Part shown: one piece after another, positions 55,301 through 63,541 of the stretch | Layout: each line of letters starts with the position of its first letter | How positions within the stretch are numbered: the stretch's first letter is position 1 | Assembly (NCBI GenBank): GCA_016709665.1 | Contig: JADJMI010000011.1 | Span: 1 to 64,000, forward strand | Direction of reading: 5' to 3' | Source of the DNA: Betaproteobacteria bacterium | GTDB taxonomy: Bacteria; Pseudomonadota; Gammaproteobacteria; Burkholderiales; Usitatibacteraceae | DNA length: 64,000 nt | The notes under the pieces: generated by a model | Told to the model about the DNA's origin: nothing | The model's input: the letters and a program-made list of their open reading frames with translations, nothing else | The model's database searches: none | Program-made: the position numbers and the translations under genes

Positions 55301-55762
55301 TCAGTCGGCCAGGTCCGGCGAAATGACGGCCCGCAGGACCGTCTCGCCCAAGCCCATCTCTTCGTCCAGCCGGCTCGAGAACCACCAGACGGAACCCTTG
55401 CGCACGGTGAGATCGCCGCGGTGACCGGCCAGCAACAGCGCGGCCACGCGGCCGAAGGCGGGCTGGTGCCCCACGAGGATCACGTTGCCTCGGCGGGCGG
55501 GCCACGCGACCTCGCGCAGGAGCGTGTCCTCGGTCGATTGCGGGCCGACCGTGATGCGCGTATCGAAATCGCGCCCGAGGGCCTCCGCGGTCTGGATGGC
55601 CCGGGTCGCCGGGCTCACCAGGATCTCCCAGTCGCCCTCGAGGCGGGGCCCCAGCCACTTCGCCATCCGGCCGGCCTGCTTTCGCCCCTTTTCGGTGAGC
55701 TCACGCTTCAGGTCCGGGCTGCCGTCTTGCGCGTCGGCATGCCGCCACAGGATCAGTTCCAC
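55301..55762 (-). CDS. sixA: Phosphohistidine phosphatase SixA
   Basis: This 153-residue histidine-phosphatase-family protein has the catalytic RHADA motif at residues 7-11, SPATRAIQTAEAL near 50 and the second histidine in VGHQPAFGRV near 97. SixA removes phosphate from histidine phosphotransfer proteins. It lies 19 bp downstream of the phnD-like gene and may be part of that transcript. Confidence 0.88.
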   Translation of the reverse strand: MELILWRHADAQDGSPDLKRELTEKGRKQAGRMAKWLGPRLEGDWEILVSPATRAIQTAEALGRDFDTRITVGPQSTEDTLLREVAWPARRGNVILVGHQPAFGRVAALLLAGHRGDLTVRKGSVWWFSSRLDEEMGLGETVLRAVISPDLAD

Positions 55763-55781
55763 GATCCACCTCGCCCGGTCG

Positions 55782-56738
55782 TCACTTCGGATTGCCCAGC
55801 CGGGCGAGTTTCGCGTCGATGTCGGCGAGGCGCGACCGGCGCTCGGCTGCCGAGAGCGTCGTGTCCGACTCGGCCTTCTTGCGGTCCTTCGCCAGTTCGA
55901 GCTGTCGGATCGGGATGAGCTGGGCGTCGGTCGACGCCTTGAAGCCCGCGATCTGCAGCATGTTCCTGAGCACTTCCTTCTCGCGCGCGTCCTTGCCGTA
56001 GCCGAGGACGAACTTGCGGATCTTCGCCTTCGCGTCTTCCGGCAAGTCCTTGCGCCAAACGAGCGGGTCGCGCGGGATGAGGGGCGAGGTCCAGAGGATG
56101 CGCACCTCCTCTCGCTTGGCCGGGTCCTTCATCTTCAGCTTGTCGAGTTCCTCGCTGTTGTTCGCGGCCACGTCCACCTGCCTGTTGAGCACCGCGAGCA
56201 GGTTCACGCCGTGCGAGGCCGGGCGCGTGACCTTGAAGACGTCCTTGGCCTCGAGGCCTCGCTGCGCGAAGACGTAGAAGCCGGGTACGAGCGTGCCGGA
56301 AGTGGACTGCGGGTCGCCCGAGCCGTAGGTGAGGCCCTTGGCCTTCGCGAACATGTCCTCCAGCGAGGCGATGCCGCTGTCGCGGTGCGTGATGATGTAG
56401 CTGTAGTAGCCCGGCGTGCCGTGCAGGTCGATGAACTGGGCGAACACCTCGCCGTTCGCGCGGTCCACCGCCTCGATCGCGCTCTTGTTGCCGTACCACG
56501 CCACCTGCACCTTGTTGAAGCGCTGCGCCTCGATCACGCCCGTGTAGTCGGTCGCGTAGAAGGCGTTGATCTTGAGGCCCGTCTCCTTGCGCATGTCGTG
56601 GATGAACGGCTCCCACATGCTGCGCAGGGCCGCGGCCTTGTCCGTGGTGATGATGCCGAAGTTGATCTCCTGCGCGACGGCGGGAATCGAGAGGGCCAGC
56701 GACGCGAGCGCGGCGAGGGCGGATCGGATGAGGTTCAT
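55782..56738 (-). CDS. PhnD-type phosphonate/phosphate substrate-binding protein
   Basis: This 318-residue periplasmic binding protein has a signal peptide (MNLIRSALAALASLALSIPAVAQ). The PhnD-type pattern is INFGIITTDKAAALRSMWEPFIHDM, VQVAWYGNKSAIEAV, TYGSGDPQSTSGTLVPGFYV and DVAANNSEELDKLK. The C-terminal 45 residues (KDRKKAESDTTLSAAERRSRLADIDAKL) are charged and coiled-coil-like. No phnC or phnE genes are adjacent. It diverges from the plcP-like gene, and a minus-strand Pho-box-like repeat lies in the gap. Confidence 0.87.
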   Translation of the reverse strand: MNLIRSALAALASLALSIPAVAQEINFGIITTDKAAALRSMWEPFIHDMRKETGLKINAFYATDYTGVIEAQRFNKVQVAWYGNKSAIEAVDRANGEVFAQFIDLHGTPGYYSYIITHRDSGIASLEDMFAKAKGLTYGSGDPQSTSGTLVPGFYVFAQRGLEAKDVFKVTRPASHGVNLLAVLNRQVDVAANNSEELDKLKMKDPAKREEVRILWTSPLIPRDPLVWRKDLPEDAKAKIRKFVLGYGKDAREKEVLRNMLQIAGFKASTDAQLIPIRQLELAKDRKKAESDTTLSAAERRSRLADIDAKLARLGNPK

Positions 56739-56831
56739 GGGACTCCTGGGGCGGGTGGATGGCGCGGGAGGGACGATCGGGAAATCGCACCGTGACGCAC
56801 CGCTGTCCCGCCGGGACGATACGTATCGCCC

Positions 56832-56849
56832 GTTTCACTTTGTTTACAC
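56832..56849 (-). promoter_or_regulatory. Pho-box-like repeat toward the phnD-like gene
   Basis: The minus strand reads GTGTAAA-CAAA-GTGAAAC, two related 7-mers at 11-bp period as in PhoB sites (consensus CTGTCAT-N4-CTGTCAT). About 10 nt further toward the gene lies TATCGT as a possible -10 inside the CGATACGTATCG dyad (56817-56828). The match is partial, so it is supported mainly by its position and by the second box in the same gap. Confidence 0.45.
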
Positions 56850-56883
56850 GCGGCGCGCGGGCGCCGGCGAGCCCGCCACGAAA

Positions 56884-56928
56884 CCGTCACGAACCTGAAA
56901 CGGCCGTTACGCCGTCGATCGCGACAAT
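56884..56928 (+). promoter_or_regulatory. Pho-box-like promoter of the plcP-like gene
   Basis: CCGTCAC-GAAC-CTGAAAC (56884-56901) has the 7-4-7 layout of a PhoB site, with 5 of 7 matches in each half, and a further CCGTTAC follows at 56904-56910. A GACAAT -10 box is at 56923-56928, 12 nt downstream. The ATG at 56937 is only 8 nt after the -10, so the mRNA would be leaderless or nearly so. The same layout recurs at 60048-60093. Confidence 0.6.
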
Positions 56929-56936
56929 CGGGGGTC

Positions 56937-57845
56937 ATGACGAGCGCCGCGCTGGATCTCCCGCTGGGCAGGCCGACGACCGGCCCCCTCCCCGTCCCCG
57001 GGGACGACGGCTCACCCGTGCTTCGCTTCCGCTCGCTCTTCATCTCCGACATCCACCTGGGTACCACCGGCTGCCAGGCGGAGAAGCTGCTCGAGTTCCT
57101 GCGCCTCACCGACAGCCAGCACCTGTACCTGGTCGGGGACATCATCGACGGCTGGCAGTTGAAGCGCCGCTTCTTCTGGCACCAGAGCCACAACGACGTC
57201 GTCCAGAAGATCCTGCGCAAGGCGCGCAAGGGCACGCGCGTCACCTGGATCGCCGGCAATCACGACGAGGCCATGCGCCATTTCCTCGGCGTGGCCTTCG
57301 GCGGAATCGAGATCGCCGACGAGGCCGTGCACGGCACCGCGGACGGCCGGCGGCTTCTCGTGATCCACGGCGATCTCTTCGACGCCGTCGTGCAGCGCGC
57401 GCGATGGCTCGCGTTCGTCGGCGACCACCTCTACACGCTCGCCCTCTACCTGAACCAGTGGTTCAACCACATCCGCGCCCGGTTCGGCTTCCCCTACTGG
57501 TCGCTGTCGCAGTACCTCAAGCACAAGGTGAAGAACGCGGTCTCCTACATCGCCGACTTCGAGGAGGCGCTCGCGCGCGAGGCGCGGCGCCGCCACCTGG
57601 ACGGCGTCGTCTGCGGGCACATCCACAAGGCCGAGATCCGCGACATCGGCGGCATCCTCTACTGCAACGACGGCGACTGGGTGGAGAGCCTCACCGCCCT
57701 GGCCGAGATGGACGACGGCGAGTTGCGGATCATCGACTGGCGCACGGTCGCGCAAGCCGCCGACGCCGCCACGTCCCGCGCCGCCGGGTCGTGCACCTCC
57801 CCCGATCCCCTTTCCCAGGAGCACTGCCATGTTCACGCCCGATAA
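56937..57845 (+). CDS. PlcP-like metallophosphoesterase (LpxH superfamily)
   Basis: This 302-residue phosphoesterase has FISDIHLGTTGCQAEKLLEFLR at residues 35-56, YLVGDIIDGWQLKRRFFWHQSHNDVVQKILRKARKGT, AGNHDEAMRHFLG, VIHGDLFD and VCGHIHKAEI. All metal-binding residues are present. The pattern matches the PlcP phospholipase C group, often misannotated as UDP-2,3-diacylglucosamine hydrolase, which degrades phospholipids under phosphate starvation. A Pho-box-like promoter and an agt-like glycosyltransferase gene nearby support that over LpxH. The enzymatic substrate is inferred. Confidence 0.85.
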   Translation: MTSAALDLPLGRPTTGPLPVPGDDGSPVLRFRSLFISDIHLGTTGCQAEKLLEFLRLTDSQHLYLVGDIIDGWQLKRRFFWHQSHNDVVQKILRKARKGTRVTWIAGNHDEAMRHFLGVAFGGIEIADEAVHGTADGRRLLVIHGDLFDAVVQRARWLAFVGDHLYTLALYLNQWFNHIRARFGFPYWSLSQYLKHKVKNAVSYIADFEEALAREARRRHLDGVVCGHIHKAEIRDIGGILYCNDGDWVESLTALAEMDDGELRIIDWRTVAQAADAATSRAAGSCTSPDPLSQEHCHVHAR

Positions 57846-58825
57846 CGTGATCGAACTTCGATTCCGGCTGGCGGCCGACGCAGGCCTTTCGCCCTGTCGG
57901 TCGCGCGCCCGAAAGCCGCCTCGACCTGCGCAGCGAGCTTCGCCGGTGCGAGCGCCTGGGACGCACCCACGACGGCAAGGACATCTTCCTTTTCGAGGGC
58001 ACGCCGGATTGCGCGGTGATGCGCGAGCTGGGAAGGCTGCGCGAGGTGACGTTCCGCCAGGTGGGCGAGGGCACGGGCAAGCGGCGCGACGTCGACGCGT
58101 TCGACGCCTGGTACCGGCACATCGTGCTCTGGGACGAGGTCGCCCTGCAGGTGATGGGCGCCTACCGCGTCGGCGACGTCGCCTCGATCGTCGCGAAGCG
58201 CGGCGCCGAGGGCCTCTACAGCCACGGCCTCTTCGCCGCCGAGGAGGGCCTGCGCGCGCACTACGCGCAGTCCCTCGAGCTCGGGCGCAGCTTCGTGCAG
58301 CCGCGCTACCAGGGCCTGCGCGCCCTGGAGTACCTCTGGTACGGCATCGGCGCCTACCTGCGCACGCGCCCCGACATCCGCTACCTGTTCGGGCCGGTGA
58401 GCATCAGCGCCGACTACCCCCTCGAGGCCCGCGAGCTGCTCATCCACTTCTACCGGCGCCACTTCGGCGTGCCCGAGCGGCTGTGCGTGCCGCGCCAGCC
58501 CTTCGTCATCCCGGAGGCGCGCGAGGCGGCGCTCTCGGCCCTGGTTCCCGGGACCGACTGCGCGGGCGAATTCCGCCTCCTGAAGCGGCGGCTCGCCGAG
58601 CTGGGCGTCGCGGTGCCGACGCTCTACAAGCAGTACACGGAACTGTGCGAGCCCGGCGGCGCGCGCTTCCTCGGCTTCAACGTGGACCCGGCGTTCGCGG
58701 GCTGCGTCGACGGCCTCGTGCTGGTGGACCTGCTGCGGCTCAAGCCGGCGAAGCGGGCCCGTTACCTGGGGCAGGGACACATCGAGGCCCCCGAAGGCGG
58801 GGACACCTTCCTCAAGAGCGCTTGA
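57829..58825 (+). pseudogene. GNAT-type acyltransferase (Acetyltransf_5/OlsB-like), frameshifted
   Basis: An ATG at 57829 with a strong AGGAG 8 nt upstream starts MFTPDNVIELRFRLAADAG, but the family body (SRLDLRSELRRCERLGRTHDGKDIFLF to the stop at 58825) lies in another frame. Deleting one T from 57887-57889 joins them as DAGLRPVGRAPESRLDL, giving about 331 residues. The domain resembles hemolysin/ornithine-lipid acyltransferases (FRQVGEGTGKRRDVDAFDAWYRHIVLWD, VGAYRVG-type core, LFGPVSISADY). It overlaps the plcP-like stop by 17 bp. The indel may be an assembly error. Confidence 0.8.
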
Positions 58826-58838
58826 GGCGCCGGCGGCG

Positions 58839-60020
58839 CTACGCCGCGGCCGAAAGCAGCCGTTCGAACCGGCCCACGATGGCGTTCCAGTCGAGGGCCT
58901 GCGCGGTCGTCCGGGCCCGCTCGCCCATCTCGCGAAAGCGCGCGGGCTTGTCGCGATGCATCGCGACGAGCTCGCTGGCCAGCTCGACGAAGGCCTCGGC
59001 CCGGCCGAACGGGGCGAGAAGTCCCTGCGTGCCGTGGCGCACGTGCGCCGCCGCGGCGGCGTAGTCGTAGGCCACGAGGGGCAGGCCGCTCGCCATCGCC
59101 TCGAGCGTCACGTTGCCGAAGGTCTCCGTGCAGCTCGGGAAGAGGAACAGGTCCGCCGAGGCGTAATGCATCGCGAGCGATTCGCCCCGCTGCAGGCCCG
59201 CGAAGTGCGCCCCGGGCAGCCGCGCCTGCAGCGCGCGCGTCTCCGGCCCGTCGCCCACCAGCACGACCTTCGCCTCCGGGCGCTCCCGGCCGATGCGAAG
59301 CGCCGCGTCAACGAGCAGGCCGAGGTTCTTCTCCGCCGCGATGCGCCCCACGTGCAGGACAACCGGGGTGGCGGGCCCCGCCCCCCACGACCGACGCAGT
59401 TCCTCGCTGCGGCGCTGCGGCGCGAAGAGGCTCGTGTCGACGCCGCGCGAGAGCACGTGCAGGTTGTGGAAGCCGAGCGCGGCGAGCTCGCCGCGCATCG
59501 CCTCGGTGGGCACGAAGGTCGCAAGGGTCCGGTTATGGAACTTGCGCAGGTAGCCGAAGATGGGCTTCTTGAGCCAGCCGATGCCGTAGTGCCGCGTGTA
59601 CGCGTGGAAATTGGTCCGGAAGTCCGAGGTGACCGCGATGCGCAGCTGGGTCGCGGCCTGCAGCGCGGACCAGCCGAGCGGGCCTTCCGTGACGATGTGC
59701 ACCAGGTCGGGTCGCCGGATCTTCCACTGCCGCAGCAGCGCCTTGCGCGCGGGCAGCCCCAGCTTGAGCTGCGGGTAGCGCGGGATCGGCACGCCGCGCG
59801 TGAGCATCTCCGCGAACCCCTCGCCCGCGGCGGCGAGGTCCGCGCGGTCCTGGCGCGGGCGCACCAGCTGGATGTCGTGGCCGTTCGCCCGCAGCCCGTC
59901 CACCATCCGCGCGAGCGACAGGGAAACGCCGTTGACCTCCGGCAGGTAAGTCTCCGTCACGATCGCGAGGCGCAGGGTGCGCCGGCCGGCCGGCAGCTGC
60001 TCGATGACGAGGGGTTCCAT
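58839..60020 (-). CDS. GT4-family glycosyltransferase (Agt/MgtA-like)
   Basis: This 393-residue GT-B enzyme has RLAIVTETYLPEVNGVSLSLARMVDGLRANGHD at the N-terminus and the EX7E signature in FPSCTETFGNVTLEAMASGLPLVAYD. VVLHVGRIAAEKNLGLLVDAA and VLVGDGPETRALQARLPGAHFAGLQ also fit. In alphaproteobacteria and marine bacteria such an enzyme (Agt) adds sugars to the diacylglycerol made by PlcP. The ATG at 60020 has GGAG upstream. A three-unit Pho-box-like array with a -10 is placed 28 bp before it. Confidence 0.87.
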   Translation of the reverse strand: MEPLVIEQLPAGRRTLRLAIVTETYLPEVNGVSLSLARMVDGLRANGHDIQLVRPRQDRADLAAAGEGFAEMLTRGVPIPRYPQLKLGLPARKALLRQWKIRRPDLVHIVTEGPLGWSALQAATQLRIAVTSDFRTNFHAYTRHYGIGWLKKPIFGYLRKFHNRTLATFVPTEAMRGELAALGFHNLHVLSRGVDTSLFAPQRRSEELRRSWGAGPATPVVLHVGRIAAEKNLGLLVDAALRIGRERPEAKVVLVGDGPETRALQARLPGAHFAGLQRGESLAMHYASADLFLFPSCTETFGNVTLEAMASGLPLVAYDYAAAAAHVRHGTQGLLAPFGRAEAFVELASELVAMHRDKPARFREMGERARTTAQALDWNAIVGRFERLLSAAA

Positions 60021-60047
60021 GGCATCGCTCCAGGCGAAGGGCGAGCG

Positions 60048-60093
60048 ATTGTGGGCCGCGGACCGTAACAGCCTCGCGTCAGTCCCGTGACGA
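60048..60093 (-). promoter_or_regulatory. Three-unit Pho-box-like promoter of the GT4 gene
   Basis: The minus strand has TCGTCAC-GGGA-CTGACGC-GAGG-CTGTTAC (60093 to 60065), three 7-mers at exact 11-bp period with 5, 5 and 6 of 7 matches to the Pho-box half-site. CACAAT (60053-60048) follows after 11 bp as -10 box. The layout parallels the plcP-like promoter (xACAATCG after the last repeat). This is the best regulatory signal in the window. Confidence 0.65.
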
Positions 60094-60207
60094 TTGCGTT
60101 TCGGGGACGGCTGTCGCGAAAGTTTCGCCAATCCTTCACGCCACGGAAGCCTGCGGGCCGCAGGGTTCTACCCACGCGGCACCCCCCGAACCCTTCAAGG
60201 AGCGAGC

Positions 60208-60831
60208 GTGAACGATTTCCTCCAGGAACTGCGGACCCAGCGTTGGGACGACCACCGCTTCTATCACCAGAGCCGGATCAACCAGTCGCTGCACTTCGTG
60301 AGCGCCCTGAGCTTCCTCGTCGCCTACGTGATGCTCTTCACGAGCCCGGCCATCGCGGCGGTGATCGGCTGGATCGTGTCGATGGGCACCCGCCAGTCCG
60401 GCCACTTCTTCTTCGAGCCCAGGGGCTACGACCACGTGAACCAGGCCACCCACGCCCACAAGGAGGCGATCAAGGTGGGCTACAACCTGCGGCGCAAGGT
60501 CGTGCTCATCGCGATCTGGGCCGCATCGCCCTTCGCGCTTCTCGCGGACCCCACGCTCTTCGGGGTGTTCGCGCCGGCGCGGGGCCCGCAGGACCTGCTC
60601 GAGCAGGTGGGCCTCCTGTGGCTCGCCATCGGCGTGGCCGGGCTGCTGTTCCGGACGGTGCAGCTATTCTTCATCCGGGACGTGCGCACCGGCCTCGTGT
60701 GGATGACCAAGATCCTCACGGACCCGTTCCACGACGCCCGGATCTACCGCCGGGCCCCGCTCCACCTCCTGCGCGGCGAGCTCATCGACCCGATGCCCCA
60801 TGCCGCCATCGGGCATCACCCCGGCGATTGA
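60208..60831 (+). CDS. Membrane protein of unknown function (possibly Mpo1-like/DUF962)
   Basis: This 207-residue protein starts at a GTG with AAGGAG upstream. It has hydrophobic segments around residues 30-65, 95-115 and 135-160, and histidine-containing loops (QSLHFVSALSFLVAY and SGHFFFEPRGYDHVNQATHAHKEAIKVGYNLRRK). The His/Glu-rich loop and small size recall Mpo1-like (DUF962) fatty-acid-modifying membrane proteins, but the resemblance is weak. It sits inside the putative lipid-remodelling locus. A weak Pho-like pair CTGTCGC-GAAA-GTTTCGC lies upstream at 60111-60128. Confidence 0.65.
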   Translation: MNDFLQELRTQRWDDHRFYHQSRINQSLHFVSALSFLVAYVMLFTSPAIAAVIGWIVSMGTRQSGHFFFEPRGYDHVNQATHAHKEAIKVGYNLRRKVVLIAIWAASPFALLADPTLFGVFAPARGPQDLLEQVGLLWLAIGVAGLLFRTVQLFFIRDVRTGLVWMTKILTDPFHDARIYRRAPLHLLRGELIDPMPHAAIGHHPGD

Positions 60832-60836
60832 CGCCA

Positions 60837-62564
60837 TCAGTCGCTTTCGCCGGGCAGGGCATCCGGCGGGGCCGCGCCGAGGGGCGTCCCGGCGTCCCGC
60901 GGCCCGCCACGCGCCCCGAACCGGGCCGCCAGGAAGGCCTTGAGGAGGTTCCGGCGGATGCGCTTGTTCGTGAGGCCCGGCACCTCGGCCCACCACCCGC
61001 CGCGCTCCATCGCGCGCGCGGCGGCGAGGAACCGGTCCGCCACGTCCGCATAGTCGGCCTTCGCGTAGTCCAGGCTGAAGATGAGGCGGCCGGTACCCAC
61101 CCACGACAGCGCCAGGCCCTCGGCCCGGAGGTAGTACTGCAGCATCCAGTTGTAGGCGCACGGCCGGACGTAGCTCACCGTCCAGATCGTGGAGAGGTTC
61201 GCCACGCGCACCGGCAGGTCCTCGATCTCGAAGCGCGCGTTGAGCTGCTCGGCGCGTTCGTTCCAGGTGGCGTCGAGGTCGTCGTAAAGCGCGCGGACGG
61301 CCGGGGATTCCAGCCGGTCGAGGAAGGCCCGCATGGCGCCCATCACGTAGGGGTGCGAGTTGAAGGTGCCTCGCGCGAAGCAGATGTCGGCGGGCCGGTC
61401 GTCGCGAAAGCGGCGCATGAGGTCCGCGCGGCCGCAGACGACGCCCACCGGGAGGCCCCCGCCGAGCGTCTTGCCGTAGGTGACCAGGTCCGCCTTCACG
61501 CCGAAGTATTCCTGCGCGCCGCCGGGGGCGAGGCGAAAGCCCACGAACACCTCGTCCAGGATGAGGACGATCCCGCGGCGCGTGCACACTTCCCGCAGCC
61601 GGTGCAGCCACGCCGCGTAGGCCTCGCGGTCGAAATGCGCCCGGCGCGCGCTGTCGACGAGTGCGGAATCTCCCGGCGCCGAGGCGTTCGGGTGGAGCGC
61701 CTGCAGCGGGTTCACGAGCACGCAGGCGATGTCCGTTCGCGTGGCGAGGACGTGCAGGCTGTCCTCGTCCATGTCCTTGAGCGTGTACGTCTCCCGCGGC
61801 GGAAGCGGATTGCCGATGCCCGGCTGCACGTCCTCCCACCAGCCGTGGTAGGCGCCGTTGAAGCGCACGAGGTGGCGCCGGCCCGTGTGATAGCGGGCGA
61901 GTCGGACGGCCTGCATCACGGCCTCCGTGCCGGACATGTGGAAGGACACTTCGTCCAGGCCGGAGATCGCCTTGAGGCGCTGCGCGTTCTCCGCCGCCAG
62001 GGGATGGAGCGCCCCCAGGAAGGGCCCCAGGGCTTCGGCGCGCGCCGCGCCCTCCGCGATGCACCGCCGGTAGAAGTCGGTGCCGAAGACGTTCACGCCA
62101 TAGGAGCCGGTGAGGTCGTAGAGCTTGTTGCCGTCGAGGTCGGTGACCTTCACGCCGGCGCCGGATTCCACGAAGCCACCGCCCTGGAGGTGCTTACGCA
62201 CGTGGGCGCTGAACGGCGCGGGCACGCGGTAGCGCCCCGTGAACTGCAGGTCGGAGAGGCTCGCGGCCGCGGACTCGGTGAAGGCGGCCGACCGCGCGAA
62301 GCGATCGCGATAGAGGACCGACAGCGACCGGAAAGCCTCGCGGCGGCGGGCCACGACGGCCTCGGGCGCCCCGTCGATGCCGAAGATGTCGGCTTCGGCG
62401 TATTCCAGGCGCGGGACGAGCCGGGCGACCCATTTCGCCAGGCGCGAATGGCCCCCGAGGGAGCGGTGCTTCGCCCGCGAAAGCTCCAGGCGGCGCTTCA
62501 CGCGGGGCAGGGCCCAGGCCAGCACGGCGATGCCGGCGGCCGCTTGCGGCAGATAGTCGTTCAT
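60837..62564 (-). CDS. Membrane-anchored class III aminotransferase
   Basis: This 575-residue PLP enzyme has an N-terminal hydrophobic segment (about residues 5-20) and basic stretch (RVKRRLELSRAKHRS), then a class III aminotransferase domain. Visible motifs are MSGTEAVMQAVRLARYHTGRRHLVRFNGAYHGWWED, ILDEVFVGFR and the PLP lysine in YGKTLGGGLPVGVVCG. It resembles glutamate-1-semialdehyde aminotransferases, but its length and anchor are unlike HemL (about 430 residues). GAGGAG precedes the ATG. It may aminate a lipid head group, given its neighbours. The substrate is unknown. Confidence 0.85.
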   Translation of the reverse strand: MNDYLPQAAAGIAVLAWALPRVKRRLELSRAKHRSLGGHSRLAKWVARLVPRLEYAEADIFGIDGAPEAVVARRREAFRSLSVLYRDRFARSAAFTESAAASLSDLQFTGRYRVPAPFSAHVRKHLQGGGFVESGAGVKVTDLDGNKLYDLTGSYGVNVFGTDFYRRCIAEGAARAEALGPFLGALHPLAAENAQRLKAISGLDEVSFHMSGTEAVMQAVRLARYHTGRRHLVRFNGAYHGWWEDVQPGIGNPLPPRETYTLKDMDEDSLHVLATRTDIACVLVNPLQALHPNASAPGDSALVDSARRAHFDREAYAAWLHRLREVCTRRGIVLILDEVFVGFRLAPGGAQEYFGVKADLVTYGKTLGGGLPVGVVCGRADLMRRFRDDRPADICFARGTFNSHPYVMGAMRAFLDRLESPAVRALYDDLDATWNERAEQLNARFEIEDLPVRVANLSTIWTVSYVRPCAYNWMLQYYLRAEGLALSWVGTGRLIFSLDYAKADYADVADRFLAAARAMERGGWWAEVPGLTNKRIRRNLLKAFLAARFGARGGPRDAGTPLGAAPPDALPGESD

Positions 62565-62610
62565 CGAGTCCTCCTCGATGTCGTTTCTACTTTCGTCACA
62601 TGACCGGGCC

Positions 62611-63480
62611 ATGACCGTCCGAAACCTGATCGCGCGCGTCGTCCTCCAGGAGGACATCAACTTCCTGCTCACCAACCGCGTTCCCCGCCGGTTGCTCACG
62701 CAATTCATGGGCTGGTTCAGCCGGCTGGAGCAGCCGCTCGTGCGCGATGTCTCCCTCGCGGCCTGGCGCCTCTTCGCGGACCTCGATCTTTCCGACGCGA
62801 AGCGCACCTCGTTCGCCAGCCTGCACGAGTGCTTCACGCGGGAGCTGAAGCCCGGCGCGCGCCCGATCGACCCGCGGCCCGACGTCCTCGCGAGCCCCTG
62901 CGACGGGATCGTCGGCGCCTGCGGCGCCATCGCCGGGACGACGCTCTTCCAGGCCAAGGGCTTTCCGTACACCCTCGAGGATCTTTTCGGCGATGCGGAC
63001 ACGGCGGTGCGCTACCGGGACGGCACGTACGTCACGCTGCGGCTCACCTCGGCCATGTACCACCGGTTCCACGCGCCCGGGGCGGCGTCGGTGCGCCGGG
63101 TGACCTACATCGCGGGCGACACCTGGAACGTGAATCCGATCGCGCTCAAGCGCATCGAGCGGCTCTTCTGCCGCAACGAGCGGGCCGCGATCGAACTCAG
63201 GCTGGCGGATGGCGGCGGGCCGCTGATGCTGGTGGCCGTGGCGGCCATCCTGGTGGCGAGCATCCGGCTTCGATTCCTCGAGGGCCCCCTGCACCACGGC
63301 TACCGCGGCCCCCATGTCATCGACTGCCGCGTTCCGGTGGAACGCGGCGATGAGATGGGCTGGTTCGAGCATGGCTCGACGATCCTCGTCTTCGCGCCGG
63401 CGGGGTTCGCGCTGGCGGAGGGCATCGCCGAAGGCAGGCGGGTGCGGATGGGGGAGGCGCTGCTCGAGCGCCGGGCCTGA
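62611..63480 (+). CDS. psd: Phosphatidylserine decarboxylase-like protein
   Basis: This 289-residue enzyme aligns with proteobacterial Psd: FTRELKPGARPID, SPCDGIVGACG, LFQAKGFPYTLEDLF, TYVTLRLTSAMYHRFHAPGAASV and RNERAAIELRL. The self-cleavage site is GWFEHGSTILVF, with GST in place where LGST is usual. The Asp-His-Ser triad residues are present. The start at 62611 is preferred; an in-frame ATG at 62578 would add 11 residues. It diverges from the aminotransferase gene. It might be the housekeeping Psd or a locus-specific decarboxylase. Confidence 0.88.
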   Translation: MTVRNLIARVVLQEDINFLLTNRVPRRLLTQFMGWFSRLEQPLVRDVSLAAWRLFADLDLSDAKRTSFASLHECFTRELKPGARPIDPRPDVLASPCDGIVGACGAIAGTTLFQAKGFPYTLEDLFGDADTAVRYRDGTYVTLRLTSAMYHRFHAPGAASVRRVTYIAGDTWNVNPIALKRIERLFCRNERAAIELRLADGGGPLMLVAVAAILVASIRLRFLEGPLHHGYRGPHVIDCRVPVERGDEMGWFEHGSTILVFAPAGFALAEGIAEGRRVRMGEALLERRA

Positions 63481-63507
63481 GATCGCCGCGCGGGAGACAA
63501 ACCAATG

Positions 63508-63533
63508 AAAACGCCCGCTCAAGGAGCGGGCGT
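63508..63533 (-). terminator. Rho-independent terminator of tRNA-Phe
   Basis: On the minus strand ACGCCCGCT-CCTTG-AGCGGGCGT forms a perfect 9-bp stem followed by TTT. It lies 9 bp past the 3' CCA of the tRNA. On the plus strand the same hairpin could also slow transcription after psd. Confidence 0.75.
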
Positions 63534-63541
63534 CGGGAATC

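Noticed and set aside
56937..57845. Lipid A enzyme LpxH
   Set aside because: The superfamily is shared, but the pattern CQAEKLLEFLR...HNDVVQKILRKARKG, the agt-like neighbour and Pho-like promoter fit PlcP better. LpxH remains possible until phylogeny is done.
60837..62564. HemL glutamate-1-semialdehyde aminomutase
   Set aside because: It shares the class III fold, but the protein is about 150 residues longer, has an N-terminal membrane anchor and lies in a lipid gene context.
62581..62610. A Pho box between the aminotransferase and psd genes
   Set aside because: One half-site-like TCGTCAC is present at 62593-62599, but no second unit at 11-bp spacing matches well.
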